Assembly: GCA_031771865.1 (NCBI GenBank)
Contig: JASISA010000042.1
Span: forward strand, 1,357,501-1,421,500
Reading direction: 5' to 3'
From: Nothophaeocryptopus gaeumannii
Taxonomy: Eukaryota; Ascomycota; Dothideomycetes; Mycosphaerellales; Mycosphaerellaceae
DNA length: 64,000 nucleotides
A program made the translations under genes and the position numbers. The notes under the pieces are model-generated. The model was given only the letters and a program-made list of their open reading frames with translations, was not told the DNA's origin and made no database searches. This document shows positions 19,510 through 29,951 of the stretch, piece by piece. Numbering within the stretch: the stretch's first letter is position 1; each line of letters starts with the position of its first letter.

Positions 19510-22500
19510 GGTATTCACTCTACACTCTAGCCGGCGTGATGAATGACACTTTTGTCGTTCGAACTGTTGAATCCTTTGTTGGCAGTTCCGTAGGTTGTCC
19601 CTTGGTTCCCAGGTATTTTCCGAGTTGTCGTATCCTTTCCATTTGACAAGGTACTGATTATTTTTGCAGTCCAGAATTCTTTCGACTTCGAATTCGGTTT
19701 CTTCTTGTGGAACAAATGAAAATGTTTCCTGACAAGGTGTCTCAGCGTCGGCTGGTTCCAAAAGAGAGATGTGGAACACTGGATGAATCTTCGCATCCGC
19801 CGGTAGCTTCAGTCGGTAGTTGACCGGTCCCTTGGCCTCTTCAATCAAAAATGGCCCGACCTTTACATGGTCTAACTTCCTGGTCTTTCTTCTCGTTTTG
19901 AGATTTCTCGTGAGGAGATAGACCTTATCCCCCTCCTTCAGCTGAGGTGCCATTTGTGAGCCATGCTGTCGCGATTTCAGCAGGTGTCCTTGTTGTCGTA
20001 GGATGGCCTTGTTCATTTCCGAGTGAACATCCTTAAGCTGGTCAACCGCAATCAACGCCCGTGGTGCGTTAGGGTGAATGCCAGGTTCGCCAAACAGGTG
20101 TGGATCCCTTCCAAAGTTTGCGAAGAATGGCGTGAGACCCGTCGTCTCGGATTGCTGGTTGTTGAGTGCGATTTGTGCCATGGGTAGGAGTGATACCCAA
20201 TTGTCCTGTGCGTAGTTGATGTAGTGGCGTAGGTATTGTTCTAGTGTCTGGTTCATCCGTTCGGTTTGTCCGTCGGTTTGCGGATGAAACGCCGTTGATA
20301 GCTTGTGTCTGATCCCGATCGTGGAGACGAGTGTCTTCCAGTAGTTCGATGTGAACAACTTGTCTCTGTCGGTAATGAAGACCTCTGGGAATCCGTGATA
20401 TCGTACAAGTCTATCCAGCACAAGGTGTCCGAGTTGCTCTGCCGTGTATGTCTCACACGCAGGAATAAAGTGCGCGTACTTCGTGAGTCTGTCGACCATG
20501 ACCAGTATCATGTCGTACTTGACTTTCGTTGCTTGATCCATCGATCCTGGGAGTTTCGTAATGAAATCCATCGTAACTTCGTCCCATGGTTGTGTCGGTG
20601 GGCTCCGGAATTTAAGTTGTCCGTACTTCGAATGTCGAGATGCCTTGTTCTGTTGGCATTGAACACAGCGTGCGATGTATTTCTTGACTCGTTCTCGCAT
20701 ATGTGGGAATCCAAAGTTGCGTTGGATAAGCTCTACTGTCTTCGAGATTCCTGGATGTCCGTATTGCGGATCGTTGTGATGGTGTCGAATGCACTCTTCC
20801 TGTCGGTCCGTCGGTACTTGGTACTTTCCCTGTGCAATAGGAAATTGTTCTGTCTTGTCTTGCAGAACTCGCACTATGTTGTTGAACTCCATTTGGTTGG
20901 CACTCAGGCTTCCATCCTGATTTGTCTTGAGTATGCTGTGCTGCACTCTTTCCTTTCCTTCCATGTAGTCACTTCGTCGGCTCAGTGCGTCGGCTCGACC
21001 GTTGTCTTTATCAGGTGTATAGCGGATTTCGAACTTGTACTGACCAAGGAGCTCCGACCAGCGGGTCTGCCTTCGAGTCAGTTGTTTAGTCGTAGTGAAG
21101 TAGGTCAGATTCTTGTGATCAGAAAGAATCGTGAGCCTGGGTGCTCCTTCCGCATACGCTCGCCAGTGCTGCAGGGCAGCGACAATCGCAAGAAGTTCCT
21201 TATCATGGATGTCGTAATTCTCTTCTGCAGGAGTCATCTTTCGTGAGTAGTAGGCTACCGGGTGTCGCTTCCCGTCGTGCTCCTGTGTGAGGCACGCGCC
21301 TATCGCCATATCCGATGCATCTGTTTCGATTTGCACTTCCTTCGTACCGTCGAAAAGTCGAAGCGTTGGCGCTGTGGCGCACATTTCTTTGAGTTTGTCG
21401 AATGCCTGTTGGTGTCGTTTTTCCCACTGGAACTTGGTGTCTTTTCTCGTGAGTTCCGTCATTGGTTTCGCAATCCTTGAGTAGTCTTGGATGAACTTTC
21501 GATTGTAGTTCGCGAGTCCAAGGAAGGATTGTACTTCGGTAACATTCGTGGGTCGAGGCCATTCGTGTATCGACCGTGTCTTGGCTGGATCGATTTGGAT
21601 TCCTTTCGTACTAAGGATAAATCCAAGGAATTTGACTTCCTTTTTGTGGAACTCGCATTTCTCTGGTGCTGTCTTGAACCCTACTCGTGTGAGGCGTTCG
21701 AAGACGTCTTGGACTTGCTTGATATGCTTGCTCAGTTCTCCTTGGTATAGACCAAGATGTCGTCCATGTAAGCGATAACACAGACGTCAAGCAAATCTCG
21801 TAGTGTTTCATTGACAAGGTCCTGGCATGAGGCTGGCGCATTGGTAAGCCCCATTGGCATAACCAGAAACTCGTAAAGTCCATATCTTGTTCGGAATGCA
21901 GTCTTCCACTCTTCTCCTTTCGCCATTCGTATTGCGTAGAATGCGTCTCGGAGGTCGATCTTTGTAAACCAGTCTGATCCGGTGAGTCGATCTTGTGCTT
22001 CTTCGATGTTCGGTAGCGGATATCGATTCTTGATCGTCATGTCGTTGAGTCTTCGGTAATCAACAACCATTCGTAACTTCCCGTTCTGCTTTGGTACGAA
22101 GAGAATTGGAGAGCCTGCGCTTGAGGTGGACTTCCGTATCCATCCTTTGGCTAGCTTCTCCTTCAGCCATTCATCTAGGGCTTTGAGCTCTTTCTCAGAT
22201 AATGCGTAAATGGGTCCCCATGGAGGCTCTTTCCCAGGCTGAATCTTGATCTTGTGATCCCATGGTTGGTGTATAGGTAGGGCTTCCTTGCCTTCCTCTT
22301 CCTGAAAGAGTCTTGACCATCTTTGGTACTCTTCAGGGACATCTGGCGCTGAGATCGCCATCTGCTTTCCAGGATTGCCAGTTCCTCGTCCCGTGATTCC
22401 GTGACCTGCTGGACCTACGCAGTGTCTATCCGGGGTGGCTCCAGTCTCTGGGCTCAGTGTCGGCGCAAGCTGAATTGTGCACAGCTGTTCTTTTGCCTCA

Positions 22501-23189
22501 TCCGCCGCGTACTTTCGACGCTGTACGGGTCCGATACGGGTGGCACTTCCGTATCCTTCAAATGTAAGTACTCCTCTCTTCCAGTCAATTACTGGGTTGT
22601 GCTTTCTCAACCAAGGCATGCCTAGCACGATATCCCAGCTGGCCATAGCTGTGACATCTAAGACAATCTCCTCGTGGTGCTGTTGGATAGCCAGTGGTAG
22701 CGGTATCGTCTCGCGCTCCACACAGGGTAAGGGTGATCCGTCGACCGCGATCAGTTCATACCCTTGTTTCTTCGTCTGGGTAGCTAGTCCAGTCCGTTTT
22801 ACAAATGACTCGGATGCAAAGTTCCCGCTCGCTCCGGAGTCGATCATGGCACTCGTCTTGAGTCCACTGACGATAACTTGTGTGCTGAACACTGTTGCTG
22901 ATGCTTGAGCTTCTTGTGTGACGTTTAACCCCCTTCGGCCGCTCATGCCTGAGGAGTCGATCCTTTTCCCGAGACTGTGGCTCTGTTGTCTAACCAGTCT
23001 AGGATCTGTATACGTGTTTCCTCCAGTGTTTTGGCCATAGTTTTCTCTTGTGGCAACTCGTTGCATGCGTATCGGCTCTGACATGCTTGTGCTTGTTTGT
23101 AGCCATTCCTGAGTTCTTGGATCGATGTTCTCATCTCGTTCGTAACGACTTGTCCGTGCGGTGTTAGGTACCCGTACGGTGTAAACCAA
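19450..23189 (-). pseudogene. chromovirus pol: protease, RT, RNase H, integrase, chromodomain (one frameshift)
   Basis: Two frames meet near 21740-21750. The upstream part (23189-21732) has protease MIDSGASGNF and RT blocks KIDLRDAFYAI, MGLTNAPASC and YMDDILVYT. The downstream part continues without a stop through RNase H (ETDASDMAIG, IHDKELLAIVAAL), an H2C2-type integrase zinc region (HHNDPQYGHPG and CVQCQQNK), the integrase core (MDFITKLPG, ITDRDKLFTSNYW, HPQTDGQTERMN) and a C-terminal chromodomain (VERILDCKNNQYLVKWKGY, ENTWEP). A single base is missing at the junction after YTKE; adding one base would join the frames. All catalytic motifs are present. The pol start overlaps the end of the gag frame. 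Given the near-identical LTRs, the frameshift is either very recent or an assembly error. Confidence 0.9.
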
Positions 23190-24929
23190 CTTCCAATTGG
23201 TGGTCTATCCCAGATGAATGTTGAAAACTCTTCTTGGATGTCCAGCCTGGGATACCTCCAGAACATTGACCGTAGTTGCCCTAGGAAGAAATCAAACCTA
23301 ACTGGGTTAAGCAGTCTTCCTCCTGTCGGTGTTCGTGGAAAGATCTCTTCACTGTTGCGTGCTATGTGAAGGATCATCTTGCGTATTGGTTCCGGTGCGT
23401 CCACGCTAAGGTGAAGTATTTCGTCGTTGTCATCGTCCTCACTGGATTCTTCTTCTTCTTCCGAGGTTCCTTCCTCAGTTTCATCGTCACTGGATGACTC
23501 TTGTGGGTTCTCCGGAATCTCAGGTAAGATACCCGTGATAGGGTAGTCGTCCGCCTGAGTAGCGACATCCATCACCACTTCCTCCTGTGGGGTCCCCTCA
23601 GATTCATTGGGATTTTGGTTCTCCTTATCGCTGTCATCAGCGCCCCAACAGGTTTCATCCAAATCCTCCTCGTCCGGCGTTTGAACGTGACGATCAAGTT
23701 GTCGTAGTTCGTCCGGAATTGGTAAGTGTCGGTGTCCTCCAACTGTGGTGTTGATTGGTGGAACCGGGGCAGGTCTTCGTGGCGCAGACGGCCAGTATCC
23801 TGCTTCCATCTTCGAGGAGTAGTGTGTTTGACACGAATCGTCATAACAGAATCGCCAGTGAAGGCTTCCGTGACCGTTCCGCAGTTCCCGACCTGTCTCG
23901 TCAGGTAACTTTCGTGTCATCATACCAAACAATCGTGGCTTTTGTTGATCGGCGCCTGTCGTTTCGTAGGCTCCGCGTCCCACGTCGTGGTTTCGTTGCA
24001 TCGTGTTGAACTGTCGTTGCACCATGTTCTTTGAATGACAATTCCTCGCATAGTGGCCTTCCTTGCCACATGCATAGCAATTCAGTTTCTTCTCATTTCT
24101 TCTGGGCGAACTCTTGCCCTTCCTACTTCCTTTGAACGGGCGACCTTTCTGGGTTGCATTGAACTGCCAGTCCATTGCATCGGGGTCACGCTGTTGTCGT
24201 TGCAACAGGTGGCCTGGACCATCCGTCGCGTCGTCCTGCTGGCACATATCCAGCCTTCCCCGTAGCCTTAGAATCGTAGCGTCGTTCCATGGCTCGTTCG
24301 TAAAGTTGGTCGTCCAGTTCAATCGCCGCTTTAATCAGTTCTCCGAGGCTGTCGATCTTCCCAGAGTATCGCATCAGTTCATCCTTGACTGAGTCTCTGA
24401 GACCTCGTCGGAACATAACTTGGAGAGCATCGTCGTCCCAATCCGTGATCTGGGCGTGCTCCTGAAACTTGGCTGCGTAGTCTGCCGTGGAACCCTTCTG
24501 AGTGAGATGTTGGATAACCCGGACCGCGGTCGAAACCTCGTTCGAGACTCCATACACCTGCTTCATTGCGTTCTTCATGTGATTCCAGGTCCTGAAGATT
24601 CCCGTCGAATCCTCGTCACTGTCCAAGTAGTTCCTGAGAAAAGGTTTGATCCAGTGCTGCACACGTCCTCGCATAAAGGTCGTTGCGAAGAGTGGCTTCT
24701 GAGCTTCGGTCATGTCGTTAAACTTGAAGTACATGTCCATTTGGGTAAGCCAGATGTCGAACTTGTCTCGGTCGCCATAGTAGTAGTCTGGCTTGCCGAC
24801 CTTGAGGAGTTGTCATTGGTATGGTTGGCAAGTGCATTGATGGCCGACTGAGATGTGCTGGATCGTTGGCGAGAGCTTCCTGCTTCGCTGGGGCGGAGTT
24901 CCCCTTCCGGTTTGCTGAGAGGCACTCAT
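22943..24929 (-). pseudogene. chromovirus gag with CCHC knuckle (two frameshifts)
   Basis: ATG at 24929 lies 18 nt inside the 5' LTR, but the gag-like reading of this region is in the neighbouring frame. It moves to a second frame near 24800 (YYYGDRDKFDIWLTQMDMYF) and to a third near 24210-24230, which ends at 22943. The middle part resembles the retrotransposon gag fold (RGRVQHWIKPFL, FQEHAQITDW, MFRRGLRDSVKDEL). The last part has the zinc knuckle CYACGKEGHYARNC followed by a long acidic region. Each break needs a one-base change, so function is doubtful unless these are sequencing errors. Confidence 0.8.
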
Positions 24930-24936
24930 CCTGAGG

Positions 24937-24946
24937 GTGTTCAAAG
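24937..24946 (-). other. primer-binding site, non-tRNA, candidate self-priming
   Basis: Directly inside the 5' LTR the minus strand reads CT then TTGAACAC. There is no TGG as expected for a tRNA 3' end. The 8 nt are the reverse complement of GTGTTCAA in the same LTR at the predicted transcript 5' region, as in Tf1-type self-primed elements. Confidence 0.6.
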
Positions 24947-25312
24947 TGTTACGCACGGTATCTCGCTTGTCAGGTGACTCGCTTAATCACGTGGAATGGC
25001 TTCTTTGGAGAATGCGTCGGCAAGTGGAACGAAGTGAAGGAAGTCTTGGCTTATTCAATCAGTGAGATTGTAACATGAGTTGAACACGATGATTGCTAGT
25101 CAACCATCGTTGCTATATACTTAGTGGTCTCGCTTGCTCTTGGCAGCGAGTTTGACCGTTCGACCAACTGACCGGTCGGGCGGTCTGTCGGTCGCCAAAC
25201 TTCACGTGTTTGACCAGAGGTCCCAGACTGTGGTCAGACACGTGACTTCTGGCGTCACTCTTGCATGGTTCCATGTCCTTGATTCTGCGTCCTGCAGATT
25301 CGGTCCGTAACA
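24947..25312 (-). repeat. 5' LTR of the chromovirus (right) with TATA box
   Basis: 366 bp. On the coding (minus) strand TATATA lies at 25119-25114. About 32 nt downstream is GTGTTCAA (25087-25080), complementary to the segment 2 nt inside the element (24944-24937). The internal region with the gag ATG starts 18 nt after this LTR. Confidence 0.93.
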
Positions 25313-25965
25313 CTAGACTAGGCCGTAATATCGACTAGATACTATAAGCCGTATAATACTTATTAGTTAGGGCTCTACGGCATATTTCCGATTCGCTAGA
25401 CTTACGTACTATAACAAATTAGCCGTAAGAGTAGTCTACTATATCTTAATTACTAGAATTAGTCCCGAATACTCGAATAAAGCTAAAGTTAGCTAGCAAA
25501 TCGTCTATACTATTAATTCTAAGGTATTGTAGTAATAGCTAAGCTAGCTAAACTACCTATTAGCTTCTAGAAGCTCCTAAAGTCGTGTTTTAAAGCTAGC
25601 ATAACTGTTAACTAAATACTCGATCGGACGAGGCTACCTATTACTAAAAGAACGGTATACTATATAAAGCGTGAGACTTAGTAGTTAGTTTTACTAGCCT
25701 TTACTATCTACGGCTACTTACTATACACTAAGGTATACTAAGGATTATTTAATAGGGAGCTATTCGTGTCTTGGCTAGTCTACGATATATTACTAATACT
25801 AGAGGATAGACTATAGATAATCTTTGTTATAGATAATGCCTCTATCTACTATAGTAAAGACGTAAAGGAAGCGATTTTATTAGCTAGCTATAGACTCGAG
25901 TACTTGCCGCCGTACTTACCGGATTTAAATCCAATCGAGTAGACCTTTAACCTACTAAAAAAGGT
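25313..25965 (+). pseudogene. RIP-degraded Tc1/mariner transposase, right part
   Basis: Continuation of the 17968-18503 element beyond the Gypsy insertion. Near 25830-25950 a frame interrupted by a few TAG codons reads VIDNASIYYSKDVKEA, then LEYLPPYLPDLNPIE and TFNLLK. This is the second-aspartate block and the final D-containing block of a DDE_3 (Tc1/mariner) transposase. Upstream, near 25720-25770, IYGYLLYTKVY, a stop and GLFNRELF fit the same family. Stops sit where CAG, CAA or TGG would be expected, in line with RIP. The element ends where the (TAA)n tail of a LINE begins at about 25966. It is non-functional. Confidence 0.75.
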
Positions 25966-26185
25966 TATAATAATAATAATAATAATAATAATAAATGTAT
26001 TCGAGCTAGCTACAGGCCGTGCCCCTTCTAGCATATCTATATGTTGTAAAAGAAAACCCTGTAGAAAGTGCCTACAGCGTAAAACTTCCTCCCTTCTCTG
26101 TTATGCCTTACACCCTACTGCATCTTAGGTACTATAGAACCAATATGTTTGCCCGTAGGCAGCTGGCTGACACGCCAGAGTCAAC

Positions 26186-26552
26186 TGTTACGGACCGAAT
26201 CTGCAGGACGCAGAATCAAGGACATGGAACCATGCAAGAATGACGCCAGAAGTCACGTGTCTGACCACAGTCTGGGACCTCTGGTCAAACACGTGAAGTT
26301 TGGCGACCGACAGACCGCCCGACCGGTCAGTTGGTCGAACGGTCAAACTCGCTGCCAAGAGCAAGCGAGACCACCAAGTATATAGCAACGATGGTTGACT
26401 AGCAATCATCGTGTTCAACTCATGTTACAATCTCACTGATTGGAATAAGCCAAGACTTCCTTCGCTTCGTTCCACTTGCCGACGCATTCTCCAAAGAAGC
26501 CATTCCACGTGATTAAGCGAGTCACCTGACAAGCGAGATACCGTGCGTAACA
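26186..26552 (+). repeat. solo LTR of the same chromovirus family
   Basis: 367 bp beginning TGTTACGGACC and ending GCGTAACA, i.e. inverted relative to the LTRs at 18504 and 24947. It differs from the left LTR by about one substitution. It is flanked by TCAAC on both sides (26181-26185 and 26553-26557). It interrupts the 3' region of a LINE; the other LINE copy has the uninterrupted site at about 56214. Formed most simply by LTR-LTR recombination of an earlier full insertion. Confidence 0.93.
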
Positions 26553-26567
26553 TCAACATCATCCTCC

Positions 26568-29500
26568 TTACTTGGGTTCGAGATCTCCGGCCTGCTCTGG
26601 GAGATGTTTGAGGGTCCACTCGAATTGTCCTATGGGGAGATGCCTTGTTGCCCACGCTGCGGTTTGTCTAGGAAACTCAGTAAGCCATCTTCTCGCGTCC
26701 TGGCATCTAGTGGCTAAGATGAGTTCCCTTCTACTCTCTCGCATGTTTGTACAGTAGGCAAGGTAGTGTCGAGCTGTCCCTCTATCTCCACATTCGCAGT
26801 AGGGGCTAGTGTCGGGCACCCCAACCTTGTGGAGGAAGTGAGGAAGGCCAATTGTCTCTGACCGTATCTGGAACACTATCGCGGCCTGGGCTTTGCTAAG
26901 CCCTCGATAAAGCTCCGGGTATTGGTGTTCCATGGAGTCCTGAACGCGAGTGGGAGGATTCCTTCGCGCCTAGCATTGTCCACTTCTGTGACTCGTCCCG
27001 CTCATACTGGCCCTGGAGGATAGTCCATGTTGATTTCGAGTCTTCTTTGGATCTGCTCTGTCTATGTGAGAGAGCTGGGACCGTAGGATAGTAGCCTGCT
27101 CGTCTGTCTGCTCTAGTGGCGAGCTGTATGGTTTTCTCAGGCGTCTGCTATATGCCCCAAGTTGTCCGCACTTTAGTAGGATCCGCCCCTTCAGCTCTTG
27201 CATGGCCTGGTGTATATCCGGCCTCTGCCTCTGCGCAGCCATTGCAGCTATAGCAGTTCTCTTCCCATACTCGGTAATGTCTTCGATCTGGAGTTCTTTG
27301 TGTAACAGTCGCGTTGGTGTAGCTCGGTAGGCCCCAAGGATTATCCGTAGGAATCTATTCTGCATTACCCGTAGCTTTTGTTGGAGCATTTTGAGATTCC
27401 AGTCTCCTTTCCTGCCATCCATACCTCGCTCCCGTGCATCACTGCTGGCCTGATCATTGAGATATATAGCTTACGGGCTGTCTCTACCGTGGCGCCCCAC
27501 GTAGCAGCAGTAATCCGTCGTAGTGCAGCTTCTAGCCGTTTTGCTTTTGTAAGGGTATTCTCTATCTGTGCGTGCCACTTGAGTCTCTTATCAACGATTA
27601 CTCCTAGGACCCTCATTGTGTCCTCTGGGCCACTCTGGAGCGACGGGATGTTGGGTGTTCTCTGGGATTCGGATGTGCTCCTTGTGCCCCTTGTAAAGTG
27701 CATGACTTTGTATTTCTCAGGGCGAACTTAGCTCCATGTCTTGAGGCCCATTGTAGACAGCTGTTGTGGTCCTTTTCTAGTGCCTCGCATGTACCTCTTG
27801 TCGAATTTGACACTGCAATGAGGTATGTATCATCTGCAAACCCAACTGCTTCGGTGTATTCCATTCCTTCTAGGAGGGAGGCTGTAAAGAAGAGGAACAG
27901 GATAGGTGAGATGGTGCTTCCTTGTGGGATTCCGCATGCCACTCGTGCTGCCGGTGACTCGTATCCGGGGATAGCGATTGTTGTCTCTCTGTCCTTCAGG
28001 AATGACGCTACAAAAGCTGTAATCCAGTATGGAATCCTCCTGCACCGTAGGTTGTGGATTAACCGTTCGTGATTGACTTTGTCAAACGCTCCTGTCATGT
28101 CAAGTGATAACACCGAGGCCACCTTGCCTTTCTTCCACGCAGTCTGAACGCTTTGAAGGATGTACCGTAGTGCGTCTCCGGTCGATCTACCCGCTTGCGC
28201 CATTTGGTTTTGAGGAAGCAACTTATGTTCCCGTACAGCCTGTCCTATTTTCCGTGCAACTATTGCTTCTAGTATCTTGCCAATGCACGATAGAAGGGCA
28301 ATAGGCCTCCATCCCTTTGGAGTAGATGAGTCTTTACCCGCCTTCTGTAGCATAATCGTCCTAGCTTTCCGAAACTGGGCTGGGTGGTAGCCAATTGAAA
28401 CACACTGTTGGAAGATGCGTTGGAGGATAGGGAGTAGCTGAGCTAGGCACTTCTTAATGCATCTGTTTGGTATCTCGTCGAGGCCGGGAGCCTTGTCGTT
28501 CGGCAGTCTTTGGACTACTTTTCGTACCTCCTCTTCTGTAATTTCGCATGCTATATTGACAGGTTCTGGGTATGTGGTGCTCTCGATGTCTGATGTGTCT
28601 GCGGGCTCTGGCATTGGGAAAAGGGCTGTCCGTAGGATCTCTGTTTTCGCACTGTCCGTCGAACTGATCGTTATTGTGTGTTAGTGTAGGCATCTGGGGA
28701 GGTCGAATAGGGCTATCGCTGTTCTTTGCCCACTTAGCCAGCTTCCACATTCCCTGTGGCTCGCTAGCGGTTTTGTGAACCGCGGTCCTCCACTGTTTCC
28801 TTTTCTCTGTCTGGATAGTTCTCTTTTTCTCCTGGTTTCGTGCCCTCCACTCCTTCCAGTGCTCCTCGCTCCTGTCCATTGTGCATGCCGTCTTGCCTGC
28901 CGAGCCTCCTGAATCGCATGTAGTACCACCGGCACACTCCTTGGATCTGGCGGCCGATATGTTTACGCCGGACAACAAGGTCCCTTGTCTTTTGTAGAGC
29001 ATTGCTGAGATCACTCACGGTGCTATCTATATCCTCCTTTGTTGTCATCCCTTCGGCTGTAGGTAGGAGCTTTTGGAGCGTCTCTCTGAACTCCTCCCAG
29101 TTAGTGTCCTTCCACATCCATCTTGTTCTCGTCTCCTCCTGTATCCCTATGTTAGTAGTTGTCTCTATGCTGATATGATCAGAGTCAATGTCTTCCTTGC
29201 CTGGCTGACATGCTGTTATCCTCTTTGATATCTCCTCTGTTGCAAGAGTAAGGTCTATCGTCGTCCCAGTTTGGGACTGTGGTGTCTTTCTCCAGGTAGC
29301 AAGGCCTAGGGGTGTCGCTAGGTATAGCGTGTCTCGACACGCCTCTCGTAGCTCTCTTGCTCTAAGATCCTCCTGTGGTACTAACGGTCCTCCCCACCAA
29401 CGGTGGTGAAGATTGAAGTCTCCAACTAGAACGTGTTCTCCCGGTTCCTCAATACCTTCTAAAGCTCCTCCACTGTAAGCCTCGCATCCCAGTTATAGAT

Positions 29501-29809
29501 GTTATGGAGGTGTACAGTTCCTATTGTCGTTTGTAGTGAGATTAGGATCTTCTAATTACTCATAATCCGGTGCGACCATTCGGATAGGCTGTACTTCTTA
29601 TGGACGTAGAATACGACTCTCCTGTCTTTGTCTTCCCCTGCAACAGTATAGTACTTCAGATGTGCGACTGTTCTTCCATTGCTTAGGTTAGTGTATGGCT
29701 CCTGGATAGCGAGAATGTCTTTCTGGCTGTCATCGAGTAGCTGCCGGTGGGTAGCCTGTGATTTCCGTACGTTTGCCTGCAGTATACTTAGTGTCGGTTG
29801 TGTGTTCAT
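26568..29809 (-). pseudogene. LINE copy 1 ORF2: endonuclease and reverse transcriptase
   Basis: Starts with ILQANVRKS and LAIQEPYT of an APE-type endonuclease. It then hits TAG at 29552-29554, continues as KILISLQTT, and has VLVGDFNLHHRWWGG, SQTGTTIDL and DSDHI downstream after a further shift near 29462. RT follows in 28614-27613 with NDKAPGLDEIPN, LSLDMTGAFDKVNHERL, GIPQGSTISPILFLFF and GFADDTYLI (FADD instead of YADD). The frame changes near 27720, then HGSEVWMAGKE and a terminal C-x-C-x7-H-x4-C type zinc region (CECGDRGTARHYLAYC). No RNase H domain was recognised. Stop at 26568. Confidence 0.88.
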
Positions 29810-29951
29810 TGGGTACTAGCTGGTGGTTGATCCCGCTGTATTGCTCGTCGGATTGACCCTTGTCCTTGCTCCGGTACAATGGTCTTAGCCCTGTTCACCG
29901 CCCCAACTGGCCTCCCAAACCTCTGTAGTGTTCGCTTCTCTACTGCTGTTC

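Larger units (their letters stand above)
18504..25312 (-). mobile_element. Ty3/Gypsy chromovirus, full length, minus strand
   Basis: Bounded by two LTRs of 367 and 366 bp that I could distinguish by only one 1-bp indel and one substitution, so insertion was recent. A perfect 5-bp target duplication CTAGA flanks it (18499-18503 and 25313-25317). Order on the minus strand: 5' LTR (right), gag with CCHC knuckle, protease, reverse transcriptase, RNase H, integrase, chromodomain, polypurine tract, 3' LTR (left). The chromodomain places it among chromoviruses, whose integrases can target heterochromatin. It sits inside an older RIPped mariner element. gag has two frameshifts and pol one. An opposite-strand ORF lies between pol and the 3' LTR. 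Confidence 0.95.

Noticed and set aside
20305..21246. 313-codon plus-strand ORF opposite chromovirus pol
   Set aside because: Fully inside conserved RNase H/integrase coding sequence, Cys/Val-rich without pattern; unlike the 18934 ORF it does not occupy a non-coding gap of the element.
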